Shown here in pieces: positions 63,488-64,000 of a stretch of DNA of 64,000 bases (position 1 is its first letter; each line of letters opens with the position of its first letter). Under the pieces are notes generated by a model that saw only the letters and a list, made by a program, of their open reading frames with translations, was not told where the DNA came from and searched no databases. The stretch comes from Ruegeria sp. HKCCD4315 (GTDB lineage Bacteria; Pseudomonadota; Alphaproteobacteria; Rhodobacterales; Rhodobacteraceae): NCBI RefSeq assembly GCF_013112245.1, contig NZ_WVRN01000001.1:1306501-1370500 (forward strand), read 5' to 3'. The position numbers and the translations under genes are program-made.

Positions 63488-64000
63488 CTATAGCAGCGCC
63501 AGAATGCGCGCGGCTTCACTTGCCGTGCTGTTCAACGCGTCCCGGTCTTCTCCGGGATGGAACCGTGCGCGTACGGCGGTGGGCATAGGCGCAGGTTCGA
63601 CAATTGAAACGCGTGGGCCGGTGCGTTCAGTTTCCGCGGCCCAACTGCGGGCCAGGGCCATCTGCGCGGCCTTGGTGGCCCCATAGATGCCATAGAACTT
63701 CTCGCCGGCCTTCGGGTCGTCAAAGAACACCGCGTGGCCGTTTTCACCCAGCAGGGGCGTAACGTAGGGGATCAGAACCGAGGTCGCATTGGCGTTGGTG
63801 TTAACGGCCTTTGCCCACTCTTTCGGATCAATGAAATGAGTTGGTGTCAGGGCCGAGGTATGGATCGCCGTGTGCAACCAGAGATCCACCTTACCCCATC
63901 GGTCGTGAATCCCTCTGCACAAGGTTGCCATGGCATTTGGATCGGTGATGTCCATAGGGGCCAGCGTTGCCGAACCTCCCTTGGCCTTGATCCGGTCGTC
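63488..64000 (-). CDS. SDR-family oxidoreductase (5' end outside window)
   Basis: The C-terminal 170 residues of a short-chain dehydrogenase read through to the window end. Visible are PMDITDPNAMATLCRGIHDRWGKVDLWLHTA, the NTNANATS block, a Y and K in YGIYGATKAAQ with the usual spacing, and VSIVEPAPMPTAVRARFHPGED. The cofactor loop lies beyond the window. Downstream is copy F of the repeat. Substrate unknown. Confidence 0.82.
   Translation of the reverse strand, partial: DDRIKAKGGSATLAPMDITDPNAMATLCRGIHDRWGKVDLWLHTAIHTSALTPTHFIDPKEWAKAVNTNANATSVLIPYVTPLLGENGHAVFFDDPKAGEKFYGIYGATKAAQMALARSWAAETERTGPRVSIVEPAPMPTAVRARFHPGEDRDALNSTASEAARILALL

Overview
This window is one contiguous piece of a bacterial chromosome from an alphaproteobacterium, most likely a marine member of the Rhodobacteraceae (Roseobacter group). 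I base this on gene content and order: DUF177-rpmF-plsX, prfA-prmC followed by a DUF4167 gene, the envelope block lptG-lptD-surA-pdxA-rsmA, tatABC, an ornithine-lipid acyltransferase, a carnitine-to-glycine-betaine operon, two fatty acid desaturases and a MazG/enolase neighbourhood. The DNA is GC-rich and genes are tightly packed, with many 4-base start/stop overlaps. The genus cannot be fixed from this sequence alone. I see no rRNA, tRNA, CRISPR array, prophage, transposase or plasmid feature, and no gap between genes exceeds about 300 bases.

Layout. 1-3.3 kb: plsX (cut by the window edge), rpmF and a DUF177 gene on the minus strand, diverging from bamE and olsB. 3.4-7.5 kb: an Uup-type ABC-F ATPase, a maltose-acetyltransferase-like protein, a short-chain dehydrogenase and a secreted glycine-rich repeat protein. 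7.6-20 kb: tyrS, anmK, a YqjD/YqjE-like pair, a desaturase, an extensin-like protein, a cupin, selO, two DMT permeases, a nuclease-like EEP protein, a Fur-family regulator and eno. 20-26.8 kb: acetyltransferases, a nucleoside hydrolase, mazG, then an M20 amidohydrolase with two ureohydrolases. 26.8-38.1 kb: translation termination (prfA-prmC), ribosome maturation (rsmA), vitamin B6 (pdxA), outer-membrane biogenesis (surA, lptD, lptG), pepA and holC. 39.3-43.9 kb: carnitine catabolism (GlxA/CdhR-type regulator, BKACE enzyme, fused carnitine dehydrogenase-thioesterase, SDR). 44-52 kb: an XRE regulator, a DUF2061-desaturase pair, a permease, rhlE, a glycosyltransferase with a coupled unknown gene, and prfC. 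52-64 kb: an NTF2-like protein, an atypical SDR, an AlkC-like glycosylase, an arsenite methyltransferase, an orphan ABC ATPase, surE-pcm-nlpD, an autoregulated WYL-regulator operon, tatABC, a DUF815 ATPase and a partial SDR.

How the genes work together. Most of the window is housekeeping: envelope assembly, translation, protein export and central carbon flow. The accessory parts are small catabolic or stress cassettes, each with its own regulator. The most interesting signals lie outside the genes. A family of hairpin-plus-T-run elements sits within 2-10 bases of stop codons at five or more places. A perfect 10-base inverted repeat stands in front of the monooxygenase/WYL-regulator operon. 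Near-identical repeats precede the carnitine operon. A LacI-type (CceR/PckR-like) site lies ahead of eno. The lptF gene expected beside lptG is absent, and an odd non-coding segment occupies its place. No clearly new multi-gene defence or biosynthetic system is visible.
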